64,000 bases of DNA from Lentinus brumalis (GCA_001792895.1 MARA01000004.1:124001-188000); one strand, 5' to 3'. Counted from the stretch's first letter, positions 50,789 to 62,762 are shown. Notes: generated by a model from the sequence alone, not told the origin. Numbers and translations are program-made.

Positions 50789-52011
50789 TCACAGCTTCTG
50801 AAGTAGACCTTGGAGCCTCTTCTGGTTCGACGCAGCACTAGAGTCCTTTTCTACAGCCTTGCTCTTCTTGTCCTGGATCGCGATGGTCTGTTCGACGTCC
50901 GTAGAGAGAGCCTCGAGAGCACCTGCCGCCCGCGTAACTTGTGCACAGAGTCAGCGTCAGAGTGGTCGCCCGCCGAGAACTGAGCCAGACGTAGACCGAT
51001 AGTTACCGCAGCGCTCGAGGTCATCGTCCAAGGCCGTCCAGAGCTCCTTCCGGCGAGTGTAAGCTTCCTCGAGTTCCTGCAGCGTCTTCGTGACGTTTCG
51101 CTAGACAAGCAGCCGAGTTCGACGCGACTGGTAAGTCAGAGAGTGGGTGACCGCACCTGCGACTCCGCGCGTGCGGTCTTCAGCTCGTCCTCATCCCTGA
51201 GAGCTATCCGTTCGACCTTCTTGCAAACCTCGTCGAACGTGAGGAGCCCGGCGCCGAACGCAAGGTCAACTCCGAGGGTGTCGGTGGGGACTGACGTATA
51301 GCGCATATAGTCACTCGCGTACGCACCTTTGTCGTCTATTTCGCCGTGGACCCCCTTGACTTGGTTGATTGCAGGCAGGAGGGTCTCTTTGAGGTATTGC
51401 CTGAGAGCGGTACCCTGTGCTGCCATCGGAGCCTTGAGCTGCTCGACCATGGCCATAAGGTACTCCTCCTCGTCTTCTTCCGATGCACTACAGGACGTAC
51501 ATCAGCATTCTGTCGACGGGCGGCGCATATATGCGCTCAAAAATACCACTCACTCGTCCTGAAGCATCGCTACTAAGGTCGTCTCCTCGTCCCAGCCCAG
51601 CATGTCGATGTCGTCGTCGCGGTCCTGCCTGCGCGAAGGGCCAGGCCGAGTGTCCTCATGCGCATGTGTCCGAGTGTCAAAATGCCTATAGAGTTCGCGC
51701 GAGTCGTCAAGAGCGTCGTCCTCGTCGGGCTCCTCGTGGATCGTCGAGAGCTGGCTGCGTGAGGAGAGATAGCGGTTCGTGTTGGTCGAGTGCAGCCGCG
51801 CCCTGGGGCCAGGGCTCCGTCCGACGGCCACTCTCGCGGCCGCGACATAGGGAGACTTCTGATGCTGTGCGGCACGGGTGGCTGCGGTCCGTCGCGTGAG
51901 TCTGGGCATGCGAGACGGACAGATGGGACGCTCACCGATGCGCGACGGCTTGTGCAGCTTGGAGGGGGCGGGGGACGCGCGCTGGACGAGGGGCGTGTTG
52001 AGTCTGCCCAT
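50789..52011 (-). CDS. Coiled-coil protein of unknown function
   Basis: Five or so exons: ATG at 52011, stop at 50789-50791. The N-terminal ~150 residues are basic and disordered, rich in Arg, Ala and Pro (PRLTRRTAATRAAQ). A short acidic stretch (EEPDEDDALDD) follows. The second half is helical with heptad-like patterning: 'YLMAMVEQLKAPMAAQG', 'LRQYLKETLLPAINQ', 'VTKTLQELEEAYTRRKELW' and 'ALEALSTDVEQTIAIQDKK'. It ends 'NQKRLQGLLQKL'. I do not recognise the family; the layout resembles small structural proteins of kinetochores or microtubule complexes, but that is a guess. Divergent from the G-gamma gene across 315 bp. Confidence 0.6.
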
Positions 52012-52325
52012 GGCGGTGTCGTCGCCGTCGCTGCTGATGTCGGTGGCGGGCGGGGGTGGCGGGGAGAGACAAGAACGGTTTGTGCGGGGAAGCGACTGAA
52101 GCGATATGAGCTGCTGATGCGAAGCGCCGGGGAGCTGTTCCGCGAGACAGAGGCTTCTCGCTCTCGAGCTCAGCTTTCCCTCGCTCCTCCTCCTCCTCCT
52201 CCCCCCTTCTCCCCAGCCTTCCTTCCGCCTTTCTCCCCCTTCTCGTCTTCTCCTGCGAGGCCGGCTTCTCCCCGTTCTCGTTCAAGACTTGTCCGCCACC
52301 GCATATAGCCACCCCCGTTGCCAAC
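52012..52325. promoter_or_regulatory. Divergent promoter with a pyrimidine tract
   Basis: A long CT-rich run (about 52165-52262, with CTCCTCCTCCTCC and CCCTTCTC words) precedes the G-gamma start codon. This is a usual fungal core-promoter or leader signal. Confidence 0.5.
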
Positions 52326-52557
52326 ATGAGCGGCCGCGTCCCCAAGCAGTCCATGTCCGAGCTCAAGCTCCGCAGGCTCTCAGAACACAACCAACGGCTC
52401 CGGGAGGACTTGGCAAGGCCGCGGATACGGGTCAGCGAGGCGAGCAAGAGGTGAATGCAGCGCATATAGTCACTTACCCCGCAGTCGCTCACATCCACCG
52501 TGATACAGCTTGATCAACTTCTGCAAGTCCACCCCAGATCATCTGGTAAGTACCTTC
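52326..52557 (+). CDS. Heterotrimeric G-protein gamma subunit, C-terminus not found
   Basis: Exon 1 (ATG at 52326) encodes '[20 protein letters not shown]', with '[13 protein letters not shown]' after it. A 58-nt intron (GTGAAT...GATACAG) leads to '[12 protein letters not shown]', then a donor GTAAGT. This matches basidiomycete G-gamma proteins of the pheromone and nutrient pathways, which pair with G-beta. The expected end, a tryptophan-containing segment and a CaaX prenylation box, is not visible in the next ~300 bp in any frame. A frame after acceptor CTGCAG runs to 52838 and contains CSSM but does not stop there. The gene may be truncated, mis-assembled, or have a distant last exon. Confidence 0.75.
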
Positions 52558-55482
52558 TGCTGCGATTATCAGTCAACGGGTTGTTTTGGCGGCTGCAGGA
52601 TGGACCTGGGGTGGACGACACCACGCGCGGCGTGCAGTGCTCGTCCATGACGGCCAGCAGTATCACGAAAGTTTTATGCTCTTGGCGTCTCCCAGTGTGT
52701 TCTCGTTGCCATTGTGACCTATTCATTGTGGCGACGTCATCGTGCTCCCCTGAGAAGGTCGAAGGGATCAGTTGCACGAGCAGCACAATACCGGTGGACC
52801 GCGATGCAAGAGCTCTCTCCCAGGAGCTCAAGATATAGGGAAAGCCATGGCTGCCAGAGCTTGTACCAAGTTATAGACGGAGTATAGGGGTGGGATTCGC
52901 GCAGGACACCTCATGTCCTGGCCCTCACCTAGTCATGCCTGTCTGCATTCCTCCTGTCGTCCGAGGTACAATCCGCCCGTGTCTGGAGTGTCACAACTCT
53001 CCTTGGGTGCACAAGCGAGAGAGCAATTGCAGCCCGCTATGCGAGCGACTTGAAGTCGTGTCGCAGATCACATTTCGTTGGCCGTGCGCGGCTGGGTCCA
53101 ACCGCACCTCCACACCACCGGCATAGTATCGGAGCGTGCATGTACTTCCACATCACGCCAGGCATGCCCGCGTTTCATAAGGGCCAAACGGTGATACATT
53201 CGCGCCGCGCGAGGATACCGTTTGTCTCTTTTGAGAGCGCGATCGGCCGAAAGGTAACTTCGCGCGGCGAGTTGTTGCCCTTTGGCATGCCTTTTGTCCC
53301 GTTCAGAACGCTGGGATGCCTGCGGTGTGCATGCGTGTACTTGCGTACTCGAATTCTTTCCATCCATCGAGGCTTGAGGAGCTGCCGATGGTTAGTTGTG
53401 ATGTTAAGGCTGGGTAGTGCGGTGTCTCGGTCATTCCTTTCATTGCTGGCCCTTGGCGGTGAAAGTGGGAGTGGTCAATGGGCGATGGGAGTCCTGATGG
53501 CAACCCCACTTCCACTATGTTCGTACACACCCCACTACCACCTGCACTGTGCCGCCACTGCCTTTTCTCCGTACCAAGTCCATGCTTGGTATGCAATTTC
53601 CGCACTTTGAGCATGATTGACTGCCCAGGCATTCATGACGCAGGATGCCCCGCGCTCGAGACTTAGGCCCGTCACAACACTTCTCTAACCCATCCATCAC
53701 AGATTCCATCAGTCTGGGGACATGTCAACAAGGCGGAGGACCCTTTCGCGATGCCCAACCAGGGATGCCAGTGCCTCGTCATGTAAGACGACCACTCCCG
53801 CAGAACTCGTCCGCCGACACTGTGTCGTCGATGCCACACTCTGCCTGCGACGCGGCCGGCTCAGGACACCCCACGGAGGGCAAGGTCGGCAACGAGGGAC
53901 GGACATGGAGCAATGGGGTTCGCAACCATGTTCGTTTCTCTCGCTTTCCTTTCGTCGCATCAACCCGCTTTCGCATGCATGATCAACAGTCTCCCATCCC
54001 CTGGATACGTGGCCCGTAACTGTTATTGCCCTATCTCAAGCGTACACCCCGCCACTCGTTTTGTCGCACCCGCATCCCAACTACTTTTACATAGCGTCTC
54101 TGCGTATCCACCAACCATCCAATTTCATTTTCCACCATAGTATATACCTTGCATCGGAGCTCTCTATTCTTCCTCATCCGGTCTCGCTCTCGAGACCGTC
54201 GCGCACCCCAATTGCGGTCTGAAGTACCGTAGTATCGAGTATCAGGAATTTTTTCTTGCCCTCGCCCTCGTATTTGTGTCTGGTTATGGATCCCTACCTG
54301 CGTCCCCGACGCGACCTGTGGTTCCGCTCCGTGTCTAGGATATATCTGCCCGTAGCCGTAGCCGTCTCCGTTTCTCTTGCACAGGAATCGCATATCGAGC
54401 TGTCTTGTTTTGTTTTGTGTCCAATGCCCAGTGCACTGAGCTCTAAGCAATCTCGTACGTCGTGCTGATCTATGTGTTCAGACTTTCATGATGTACGTCC
54501 TCCTCACTCCGCGAGAAGTCGCTCTGATGCGCGTACAGCTTCTCTTCTGCAAGCGCTGCCCATGCCGTGAGCCATCGCCGCCCAGACGCGAGATGCTCCA
54601 AGCTTGCAGCCTGACGCCTCCGCGGGATGACGGCGAGTAGCCTCGTGGCGCACCGCCTCGCGGGCAACCTCGCAGGCTCGCGAGATGCGAACACACAATC
54701 ATCCAGATCGATCACTGGACTCTGTGCAGATTTCAGGAGGGTAACCCGCCCGTGCAGTTTCCAGGAGGGTACCCCGCTGGTGCAGTTTCCAGGAGGGTAC
54801 TCCGCCAGTGCATGTTCGACGGGGACAGTCCACTGGCGTGCTCTCGGGACAGCGGGAACTCTCGAGCACACGATGGGAGGGGGTAAGGCTCGTGTATTGC
54901 GGTACTCGTGGAGCTACCTACGCTATTTCGACAACGACTCTGAACGATGAATGTACACGAAAAGCCACACAAGACGTCCAAATCCGCGGTCGCAGTACGG
55001 GCGCCTACATGCGTACTCTCGACCACCACCATCTCGCTTTATAGCTGCCCTCCACGCCACCGTCGGCCCCTTCCTTCTTTGATGCATACTCCTGTACTCC
55101 GACAACGATAAGTACGCGCCGCCGTTTGGACGACTCGAAAAGCCGAGTATGCGCTCTCAAGTCGAGCTCATTCCTCGGCTGCTCCTCGCCCTCGCCCAGC
55201 ACTGAGCAGCTCCGGATGCGGAACCGTTGCGTGCTTCCTCAGGTCTCCAACGTCGTCCGCCGTGCCGTGACGAGAAGCTGGAAGACGAGTGACACCCGTG
55301 CCCGGGCGCAGCGGGCCATGTACTGGTAGGTGCGATGCGAGAGAAATACAGAATGGAAGCATGGCCAACTCACCTTCGTGCTACTAGGCCACCATCGACG
55401 CTCCCTTGCCCTCCCACATTCAACCTCTAGCCCGCTGTTTTGCGTGTTTCCTCTTGCTCTGGCCGTCTCGCAACACATCATG
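52558..55482. other. Gene-poor region
   Basis: Nearly 3 kb without a gene I can support. Frames such as plus 53050-53610 and minus 54031-54450 show no domain or credible splice pattern. A three-copy minisatellite lies at 54731-54813. Confidence 0.4.
54731..54813. repeat. Minisatellite, three 27-28 bp units
   Basis: Units at 54731-54757, 54758-54785 and 54786-54813 share TTTC(C)AGGAGGGTA and a CCGCC/CCGCT plus GTGCA end, with a few changes. Confidence 0.8.
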
Positions 55483-56566
55483 TCATGGAGCTGCAAGTCG
55501 AAGGTCAGTACGCGTAGAAGGCAAGTGCGACGGAGACATACTGTTAAGAGCTGACCGCGATCGAGTAGCAGGTAGGTCTTTCGACGGTCGCGCTTCAGCT
55601 GAGTGCCCGTCGTCAGAAGCATGCATGCTGTGGGGATCCAGTGCGACAAATGCTGGGAGTACATCCCGGTCCAGCGTCGACACCAAGGTTGTAGGTGAGT
55701 TGAGCTGCTGACGGCGAACAGGTCCGGGCAGCTGCGATGCGCTGAGCTCGAACTGAGGTAGGAAAATGTCAGCTATGTGGTTAACATGAGCATAACGGGA
55801 CGACTCACCGAAGATGTCTTCGGAGCAGCCAACCTCGGGTCACCCGCCATGATTGTGAGCACCCGGACGTCGTGCCGAGGTCTCTCCTGGCGCGGTGACT
55901 GGAGCTTGCGAGTGGGATCGGCGTTGAGGACTTCTACATGACCCAGCTTAGCAGCAGCCACCTACAGGCTCGGAGCTCAGCCCGAGAGACGGCGAACGAC
56001 AGCGCCGGCCTTGTCGGCTTCAAGACGCGACCCTTGGGCAACGACTTCGCTCACTGAGCATCCGGGCGGCGGGCAATCGCCGACTGGACGCGCCTTCTTC
56101 CAGCTCGAATCATACTGTCCAACGAACAGTGAGTGCAGCACGTGCAGAGAATGAGAGAGAGCTCACCGTACAGTCTGAGGACTCCATCAAACCGCGTCCG
56201 GAGCCAGAGGACACATCTCTGGCAGTCCCCACCATCGCATGCAAGGTACTTATCCCATTGTCGTCCGCTCTGCGTGAAGTGCGTTAACATGTTGCGCCGC
56301 TGGGAAGACTCGCGGCTCGGCTTACCGTATGGCTCTGTTAGGATCCGGAGCGTTGTCTCCACATCTTCTGGGAGGTAGGTCACAGACTGCGGTCCCGGGC
56401 GAGCCTCTGTAAAAACAAACAGGTTAATATATTGCTGGGTATGCTCGAGTACGTCGCAACAGTGACAGACCACTGCGGTGTCAATGGGATGTCTGTCGCT
56501 CGTCATGGAGGCTGGCGAAGGTGGACGCGGAGAGTTGACTTTGCTGTTCGGCGGTAGGCTAAGCAT
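55483..56566 (-). CDS. Possible multi-exon hypothetical gene
   Basis: A chain of frames on the minus strand has credible GT-AG introns. Segments include 'DTAVVCHCCDV', 'SVTYLPEDVETTLRILTEPYG', 'ARPVGDCPPPGCSVSEV', 'VAAAKLGHVEVLNADPTRK' and 'FELSASQLPGPVRRQQLN'. Some junctions do not keep frame by eye, so exon structure and stop are uncertain, and it may be two genes or none. No domain recognised. It lies immediately left of the copia element. Confidence 0.3.
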
Positions 56567-56906
56567 CGTAGGGAGGAGAGCGCAACAGGAGGACGGGGAA
56601 AGGGGGGCGGGCTGGTACAAGTGAGCTCGACAACAACATGCACGACGAGGGCGGAGTGAGAATGGATGAACTTGAGCGAGACGGCTTGAGCGAGACGTGG
56701 CAAAGACAGAGATGCGGCAGACAGTGGCCGTGGCTAAGCGGCTTGGAAATTCGCCTGATGCCGGGATGTGGCCTGGACTCAAATACGCAGTGCGGCAGAA
56801 AGCGCACTCGCCTATCTCGGTTACTAACAGAAAGAATCTGGGGTCAGAGTCCAGATGACATTGCCACACCACTACTTGCGGGGTACTGAGCGAAGCACGT
56901 CCATGA
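56567..56906. other. Sequence left of the copia element
   Basis: Ends in CATGA, the left target-site copy at 56902-56906. Before the insertion this was continuous with 63334 onward. Confidence 0.5.
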
Positions 56907-57463
56907 TGTTGAACTTACTATGTACTATGGACATTAGTCGCGCATTAGGCGCTATGGGCACAGCCTCTTACGATAGATCTAAGGCTATGCTTCTTCTTTT
57001 CCTTTTTAGGCATACACTACGAAACCATGTGGTTACCTGGCTTCTCTTTTGTCCAGTACATTCCAGTGCGTTCTACAACGCTCCGGACTCTTCTAGATAT
57101 CTCTGGACTGCCTTGTGACCATTCCAATTTGTCGTTGTCTGAGTCATCTCTACTCGCTCTGACTCAGACTCGTCACATGCTCTCCTTTCTGTTGCTTACT
57201 CATGCTACTCCTGCACAGTATATAAGGAGGGACATTTGGGCTTCGTCTCCTCAGTCTTTTGCTCTAACTGACTGAGGAGTAAGTACTCGATTACCTATGT
57301 GCTCTATGCTCTATACTTACAAGTACTTCGTAGCTTGTTGTCCACTCGTCTGCTAGGTACTTGTGTCTATGCTATTAGTCTTTTGCTCTAACTGACTGAG
57401 GACTTGTTGTCCACTCGTCTGCTAGTCGTTGCGACATAGCCTTCACAGGTTCAGACTTCATCA
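56907..57463 (+). repeat. 5' LTR of the copia element
   Basis: 557 bp, TGTTGAAC...CTTCATCA. A TATATAAG box at 57219-57226 is the likely Pol II promoter. Two internal direct repeats lie downstream of it: GTCTTTTGCTCTAACTGACT occurs twice about 127 bp apart, and TTGTTGTCCACTCGTCTGCT twice about 70 bp apart. Confidence 0.97.
57219..57226 (+). promoter_or_regulatory. LTR TATA box
   Basis: TATATAAG, repeated in the 3' LTR at 63084-63091. Confidence 0.7.
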
Positions 57464-57480
57464 GGTTATGAGCCCTGCGC
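57464..57480 (+). promoter_or_regulatory. Primer-binding site, half-tRNA initiator-Met type
   Basis: GGTTATGAGCCCTGCGC starts at the first base after the LTR. It is the exact complement of GCGCAGGGCTCATAACC, the anticodon stem-loop region of yeast initiator tRNA-Met. Drosophila copia and yeast Ty5 are known to use this internal region rather than the tRNA 3' end. Confidence 0.85.
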
Positions 57481-57975
57481 TCTGACCATTGCTAGTCGTC
57501 ACTCTGCGCGCGCCATTCCTTCGACGACTCCTGCCCGTGCATTCCTCCATTAACTCCCTATCTCTTGACTGTGCCCGCCGACACTGCTACCAGGGGGACA
57601 TTTCTGCGCTCGTGACGCAGCCCTGAGTGCTTTATAGCTAGTCGTACTACTCGTGTAAATCCTTTGGCGCTCTCGAGGCGTACAGGATTCTTCAGGCATC
57701 CCTCAGCCAGGCCGTGCACTTGCATCCGCCAGCTGTTGTATCCGGGGTGGTTAGCACCTTAGGACCGGAGGACAACCGTCTGGACCCTCCTTACGATACC
57801 ATTTTCATACGATACGTACTAGTCTTTTCTGGGCACAGTTGGCAACTTCTACCCTTGGCATCGGCATACCCGACTTGCTGGTGTTTGAGGTTCACCTCAA
57901 CAGGTGTTCATATCTACCGTTGCCATTGCACGTGGCTCAAATCATCGCGCTTCCTGAACCTTTCGCATCGACACT

Positions 57976-58440
57976 GTGGCTTCGGAAGGAGGAGAAACTA
58001 ATTGTAGACATCTCTTCCATCAGTACGACCCCAGAGATCAGAGAGACGTCTTTTGGATCGAAGAGGAACGGATCTTCTGCGACTGTGACCTACAGCCGTG
58101 TCCTAACAGGTTCAACGAGGTCGTTCGTCCAGATAACTGTGAACCAGACAACGATTTCATAGATCCAGCCGAAGGACAGATCTGTAGACCTCCTACTCCC
58201 TCAGTCGATTCGTCTGAAGAAGACAATCAACCTCCATCACCACTTCTCCCTCCTGCTCAGTCTCTACTTGTTCCGCTACCACCGTCTCCTCTACTCCTCC
58301 TCAGGAAGCTTAGACACTCCGCTTCCTCCAACTCCGCTTCCTTCACCTCCCGTCGCACCACAACCACTTCCACCTCCTGTTGCACCTCCAGTCGTACCAC
58401 CACTTCAACCACTTCCACCTCTCCTCGACAACCAACCTGA
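57976..58440 (+). other. Leader reading frame before gag
   Basis: About 150 codons in a different frame from gag: a Cys-rich start (FCDCDLQPCPNRF), an acidic segment (SVDSSEEDNQPPSP), then a Pro-rich run. It may be a separate small protein or the N-terminus of Gag across a frame break. The gag frame upstream of its ATG is also open and Pro-rich (PVVPPLQPLPPLLDNQ). Confidence 0.35.
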
Positions 58441-58468
58441 GCCTACTGACTTTGCATATCTTTTCGCA

Positions 58469-59638
58469 ATGTCGGAAGGCGGTCTTGAGAAGAACCTGCC
58501 CCAGCTCCGGGGTCAGGAAGGCTACAAGGAGTGGGCTCGTCAGATGAAGGGTTATCTGATGATGATTGACGCCTGGGGTATTGTCAGCGGTGGTGAAAAG
58601 CGTCCTACTTTAGCAGCCGATAGCAGCAATGCTGAGGCAGTTGCAGCTTGGACGAAGACGGACAATCGGGCACAAGGTATCCTCATGTACAAGACTAGTG
58701 CTGAGGTGTCCAAGTGTTTCGAAGGGAAGTCGACCTCTAAGGAGATCTGGGACGCCCTGAAGGCCACCTACGAGAAGTCGGACAACGGGTACTCCTTCTC
58801 CCGGTTCGAACATCTCATTAACTATCCTCGATTCGACGAGACCAAGTCGATCGTCGACCAGGTGCAGACCTTCATTGGGCTCATTGATGAGATGACGGCA
58901 AACAGCGCAAACACCCTCGCCAACCACATCAAGGTCTTCTGGCTCTTCTCGAAGATGCCTGACTCGTACCGGCCTGCGATCTCTACCATCCTTCACACTA
59001 CCAAGGAGGCAGACCTCACGCTCGAGCTGGTCAAGCCGAAGCTCAAGCTCGAGGACTCCTTGCGTGGTACGTCGCTTGGCCAGGCGAACAAGATCTCGAA
59101 GCCGAAGCAGAGACCTCGCACTCCTTGCACCCACTGCGGCAAGGATAACCATGACTCTTCTAACTGCTATAAGAAGTACCCGGAGAAGAGTCCGCGGTAC
59201 AAGAAGAAGGGCAAGGACTCTGGCTCTGGCAAGGGTGGTAACGAGGCTGGTAAAGGAACTGGGACATCGAACGGACATAATCATGCGCATACTATCTCCT
59301 CTCTTGTACCTGTAGCAAACATCGCGAACGAGCTCTCTGTTTCTTTCTACAACGCAGCTGACGCTGCTGAGGGACGCGTTCAGACGATCTGGCTCATGGA
59401 CTCCGGTGCTTCATCGCACGTAACCGGAAACAAGTCTGACTTTGCCGACTATGAAGCATACGAGCAACCTAAGTACTTCAGAACTGCTCAGGAAGGCCAA
59501 GCCGGCGAGATCACATGCTACGGGGAAGGTACTGTTGTGGGTTACACTGAAGTGGACGGAGAGCGAGTCAAAGTCACTCTCAAGAACGTCTGCTACATTC
59601 CTGCAGCAGGAGATCAACGTCTCTTCTCCACGGGATGA
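58469..59638 (+). CDS. copia Gag and aspartic protease
   Basis: Starts at the ATG at 58469. The Gag domain includes 'YKEWARQMKGYLMMIDAWGI', 'EIWDALKATYEKS' and 'FDETKSIVDQVQTFIGLIDE'. A zinc knuckle (CTHCGKDNHDSSNC, C-x2-C-x4-H-x4-C) and a basic linker follow. The protease has 'IWLMDSGASSHVTG' as its active site and 'VCYIPAAGDQRLFS' near its end. The frame stops at 59638 one base after a GGG run. One more G would continue into integrase, as expected for a single Gag-Pol frame. Confidence 0.9.
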   Translation: MSEGGLEKNLPQLRGQEGYKEWARQMKGYLMMIDAWGIVSGGEKRPTLAADSSNAEAVAAWTKTDNRAQGILMYKTSAEVSKCFEGKSTSKEIWDALKATYEKSDNGYSFSRFEHLINYPRFDETKSIVDQVQTFIGLIDEMTANSANTLANHIKVFWLFSKMPDSYRPAISTILHTTKEADLTLELVKPKLKLEDSLRGTSLGQANKISKPKQRPRTPCTHCGKDNHDSSNCYKKYPEKSPRYKKKGKDSGSGKGGNEAGKGTGTSNGHNHAHTISSLVPVANIANELSVSFYNAADAAEGRVQTIWLMDSGASSHVTGNKSDFADYEAYEQPKYFRTAQEGQAGEITCYGEGTVVGYTEVDGERVKVTLKNVCYIPAAGDQRLFSTG

Positions 59639-62600
59639 TTGAGCGCAGTGATTCGTTCATTTACCAAGGTGATGGACATATGAGCATATACAACTCGAGG
59701 CCTAAGGGCCGAGTTTCTTCTGGCTCGACGGTTGAGATCCGCGGACGTAAAGTTCTGCAAGGTTCTTACATCTCCGGACTCAACTTGTACCTCTTCCCGC
59801 TTTACATTCAAGGGAAGAAGGACACCGGCGTTCTTGATGCCTCCCGTTCCATACTCGAACACGACCTAGTTCATCAGCGGTGGGGACATCCAGGCAAGGA
59901 AGCTGTCAAGCGACTGCCTGATGCGACCACTGGCTTGGACGGCATTGGTCCTCCCTCAGACAAACCCTGCGAAGGATGTGCGAAAGGGAAGATGACTCGT
60001 CGACCCTTCCCTCCTTCTGAGAAACGTGCCACAGTCGTTCTTGCTCTCGTCATATGGACGTCGCGGGACCTCTTGGTACGTCGATCGGTGGTTACAACTA
60101 CTTCTGTGTCTTTGTCGACGACTGCTCCGGACTGGCTGTAGTATACGCTCTCAAGCGTAAGTCAGATCAGGAGGAGGCGTTCAAACAGTTCAAGTCTTGG
60201 GCTGAGACACAGACGGAGCACAAGTCGAAGTGTGTTCGATCCGATCGAGGGGGGGAGTACATGTCTGATTCATTCCAAGCTTGCTACGTGAATACGGGAT
60301 TGAGCATGACAAGACAATGCCGGGAACGTCACAGCAGAACGGACAAGCTGAACGCTTCATTCGCACGATCTCTGAGAAGGCGTTGTGCATGCTGCACTTC
60401 GCTGGCCTTTCTCATGGGTTCTGGAAGCTTGCTCTTGATGCTGCCGTTCACGTCTATAACCGTCAGCCGATGAAACGTCTCAAGTGGGAGTGCCCCATCA
60501 CCATCTGGACCGGCAAGAAGCCGGACGTATCCTACTTCAGGTGTTTGGGTGCAAAGCCTACGTACACGTGCAGCGCGACAAACGTCAAGGGAAGCTCGAC
60601 CAGAAGGCGGTTGAGAGGACGTTTGTGGGCTATGAGCCGGGTTCAAAGGGGTATCGCCTATGGAACCCGACCACCCGTCAAGTCGAAGTATCTCGCGATG
60701 TTATCTTCGATGAGACCGTATTCCCTGCACGTGCGGACACCGGCACTCGTCGAGCTACCCCCGACGACAGTCCATTCCCTGATCTACAGCCACCAGATGA
60801 TGGTGATGCTGAACTTCCGATTCCTGATCATCCCGACGATGATTTGGACGCTCCTCAACCTCCAGCTCCTCTACCTCCAGACCCTGCTCCTGCTCCTCCA
60901 CCTGCTCCACCTGCTGATGCGCTGCCCGAGCCTCAGCAGATCGGACAGCAACCACCTGCACCAGGTCCTCCTCCTGCCGCGCCTCGTCATCAGCGACAAC
61001 GTCATCCTCCTGAGGGTGGTGATCCTGTTCCTCTCGTCGCTCTCAACGGGAGAACAAGGGTAACCCGCCTGCTAAGTACAAGAAGGACAATGTCTACGGT
61101 GACGAACAACCCTCTAGAGTAGATGCGCGTACGGATAAGGACGGTGATCAGCGTGAAGCTGAAGCAATTCTAGCCCATCTCTTCTATTCGCGGTACAAGT
61201 CTGGCATTCCTGAACATCATAAGGACGCCATGGCTTCACCGGATCGAGAGTTATGGCACGAAGCTGAACGCTCGGAGTATGAGTCTCTCATGGCGAACAA
61301 GACTTGGGTTCTGGTTCCTCGTCCAAAGGACCGAGCCGTTGTCTCAAATCGCTGGGTCTATGATCGCAAATCGGACGGTCGCTACAAAGCGCGTCTGGTT
61401 GCGAGAGGTTTTACGCAGGTCTATGGGAAGGACTACCATGAAACCTTCTCTCCTGTCGCTCGGTTTGAATCTATCCGGTATCTCTTTGCGCATGCTGCCC
61501 TAGAGGACTGGGAGATCGACGCGATGGACGTTAAGACTGCGTTCCTCAATGGAGACTTGGACGAGGAGGTCTACATGGAACAACCCGAGGGCTGGGTCGT
61601 GAAAGGCAAGGAGGACTACGTTTGTCTGCTTAAGAAGGCCATCTACGGTCTTAAGCAAGCCTCCGCCAGTGGAACAAGAAGATTCACGACTCGCTCATCG
61701 GACAGGGATTTGTACGGACATACTCTGATGCCGGAGTCTACGTATATCGCCGACAAGGGGGGATACAGACCCAGACCGTGTTACGATCGTTGTCCTCTAT
61801 GTCGACGACCTACTTCTCATGGGTGACAGTCGAGGGCACATCGACAAGGTCAAGAAGGCGTTGGGCAAGCAGTATAAGATGACGGACTTGGGTCCCATCG
61901 AGCGATTCCTTGGTCTTCGTGTACGTCGAGATCGTCTTTCACGGACACTTGACATCGACCAGGAAGAGTACATCGAGGCCATTCTCGAGAACTATCAGAT
62001 GGCCAACTGCACGCCTGCGCGTACTCCTCTCCCTGCTGGAGCAGTTCTCGAAGCTGCAACGGCAGAAGCACCGGCGAAACTTCGTCTGCGTTTCCAGAGC
62101 TTGATGGGCAGTCTTCTCTACGCCTGTCTTGGGACGCGACCAGATCTCGCGTTTGCCATCAACCGTCTTGGCAAGTACACTGCGAACCCTTCGGAAGATC
62201 ACCTAAACCGACTTCTCTATGTCTTACGGTATCTCCGAGGTACATCGCATTATCGCCTACGATACGACGGTGCATCTAATGCCGGTCTGATCGCGTATTC
62301 CGATTCAGACTGGGCAGAGGATCGCGATGATCGGCACTCGCAAACAGCCTTTATCTTCCTGATGGCAGGAGGAGCCGTGTCTTGGGTATCTCGCCGACAG
62401 ACGACCATCTCCCTATCGTCTACTGAGGCTGAGTACAAGGCGGCTTCTGATGCTGCGCGTCAGATGATGTGGCTGAGGACGTTTGGAGACGAGTTAGGGG
62501 ACGATATGAGTGCGGCTACGCCCTTGCTTATTGATAATCATGGCGCGATCTTCCTCTCTGAGAACCCAGCCGTCGACAGACGTACCAAGCATGTCGAAGT

Positions 62601-62760
62601 TCACTTCCACTTCGTCAACGAATATGCGGCTTCTCCGAACATGGACATCTATTGGGTCCCTAGTAAGGAGAATTTGGCGGACTGTCTGTCTAAGAATGCG
62701 TCATTCTCCGTCTTGGAGTACTTCGTTTCGAAGACGGGTCTTGTCACCTCCGCGTCTTGA
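59639..62760 (+). pseudogene. copia Pol: integrase, reverse transcriptase, RNase H, frame-broken
   Basis: Integrase zinc site 'HQRWGHPG...CEGCAKGK', then the catalytic core with 'VFVDDCSG', 'RSDRGGEYMS' and 'SQQNGQAERFIRT'. Reverse transcriptase spans 'ETFSPVARFESIRYLFA', 'AMDVKTAFLNGDLDEEVYM' and YVDDLL. RNase H has 'AYSDSDWAED' and 'SSTEAEYKAASDA' and ends at 62760. Frame breaks lie near 60051, 60284, 60538, 61035, 61663 and 61780, besides 59632 at the Gag end. Each is cured by adding one C or G. All catalytic residues are otherwise present, so the element may be intact in the real genome. Confidence 0.88.
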
Positions 62761-62762
62761 AC

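Noticed and set aside
53050..53610. 186-codon plus-strand frame
   Set aside because: No domain, odd composition rich in Arg, Cys and His, and no matching splice signals.
54731..54813. CRISPR-like array
   Set aside because: Three head-to-tail units without spacers in a eukaryotic genome; this is a minisatellite.
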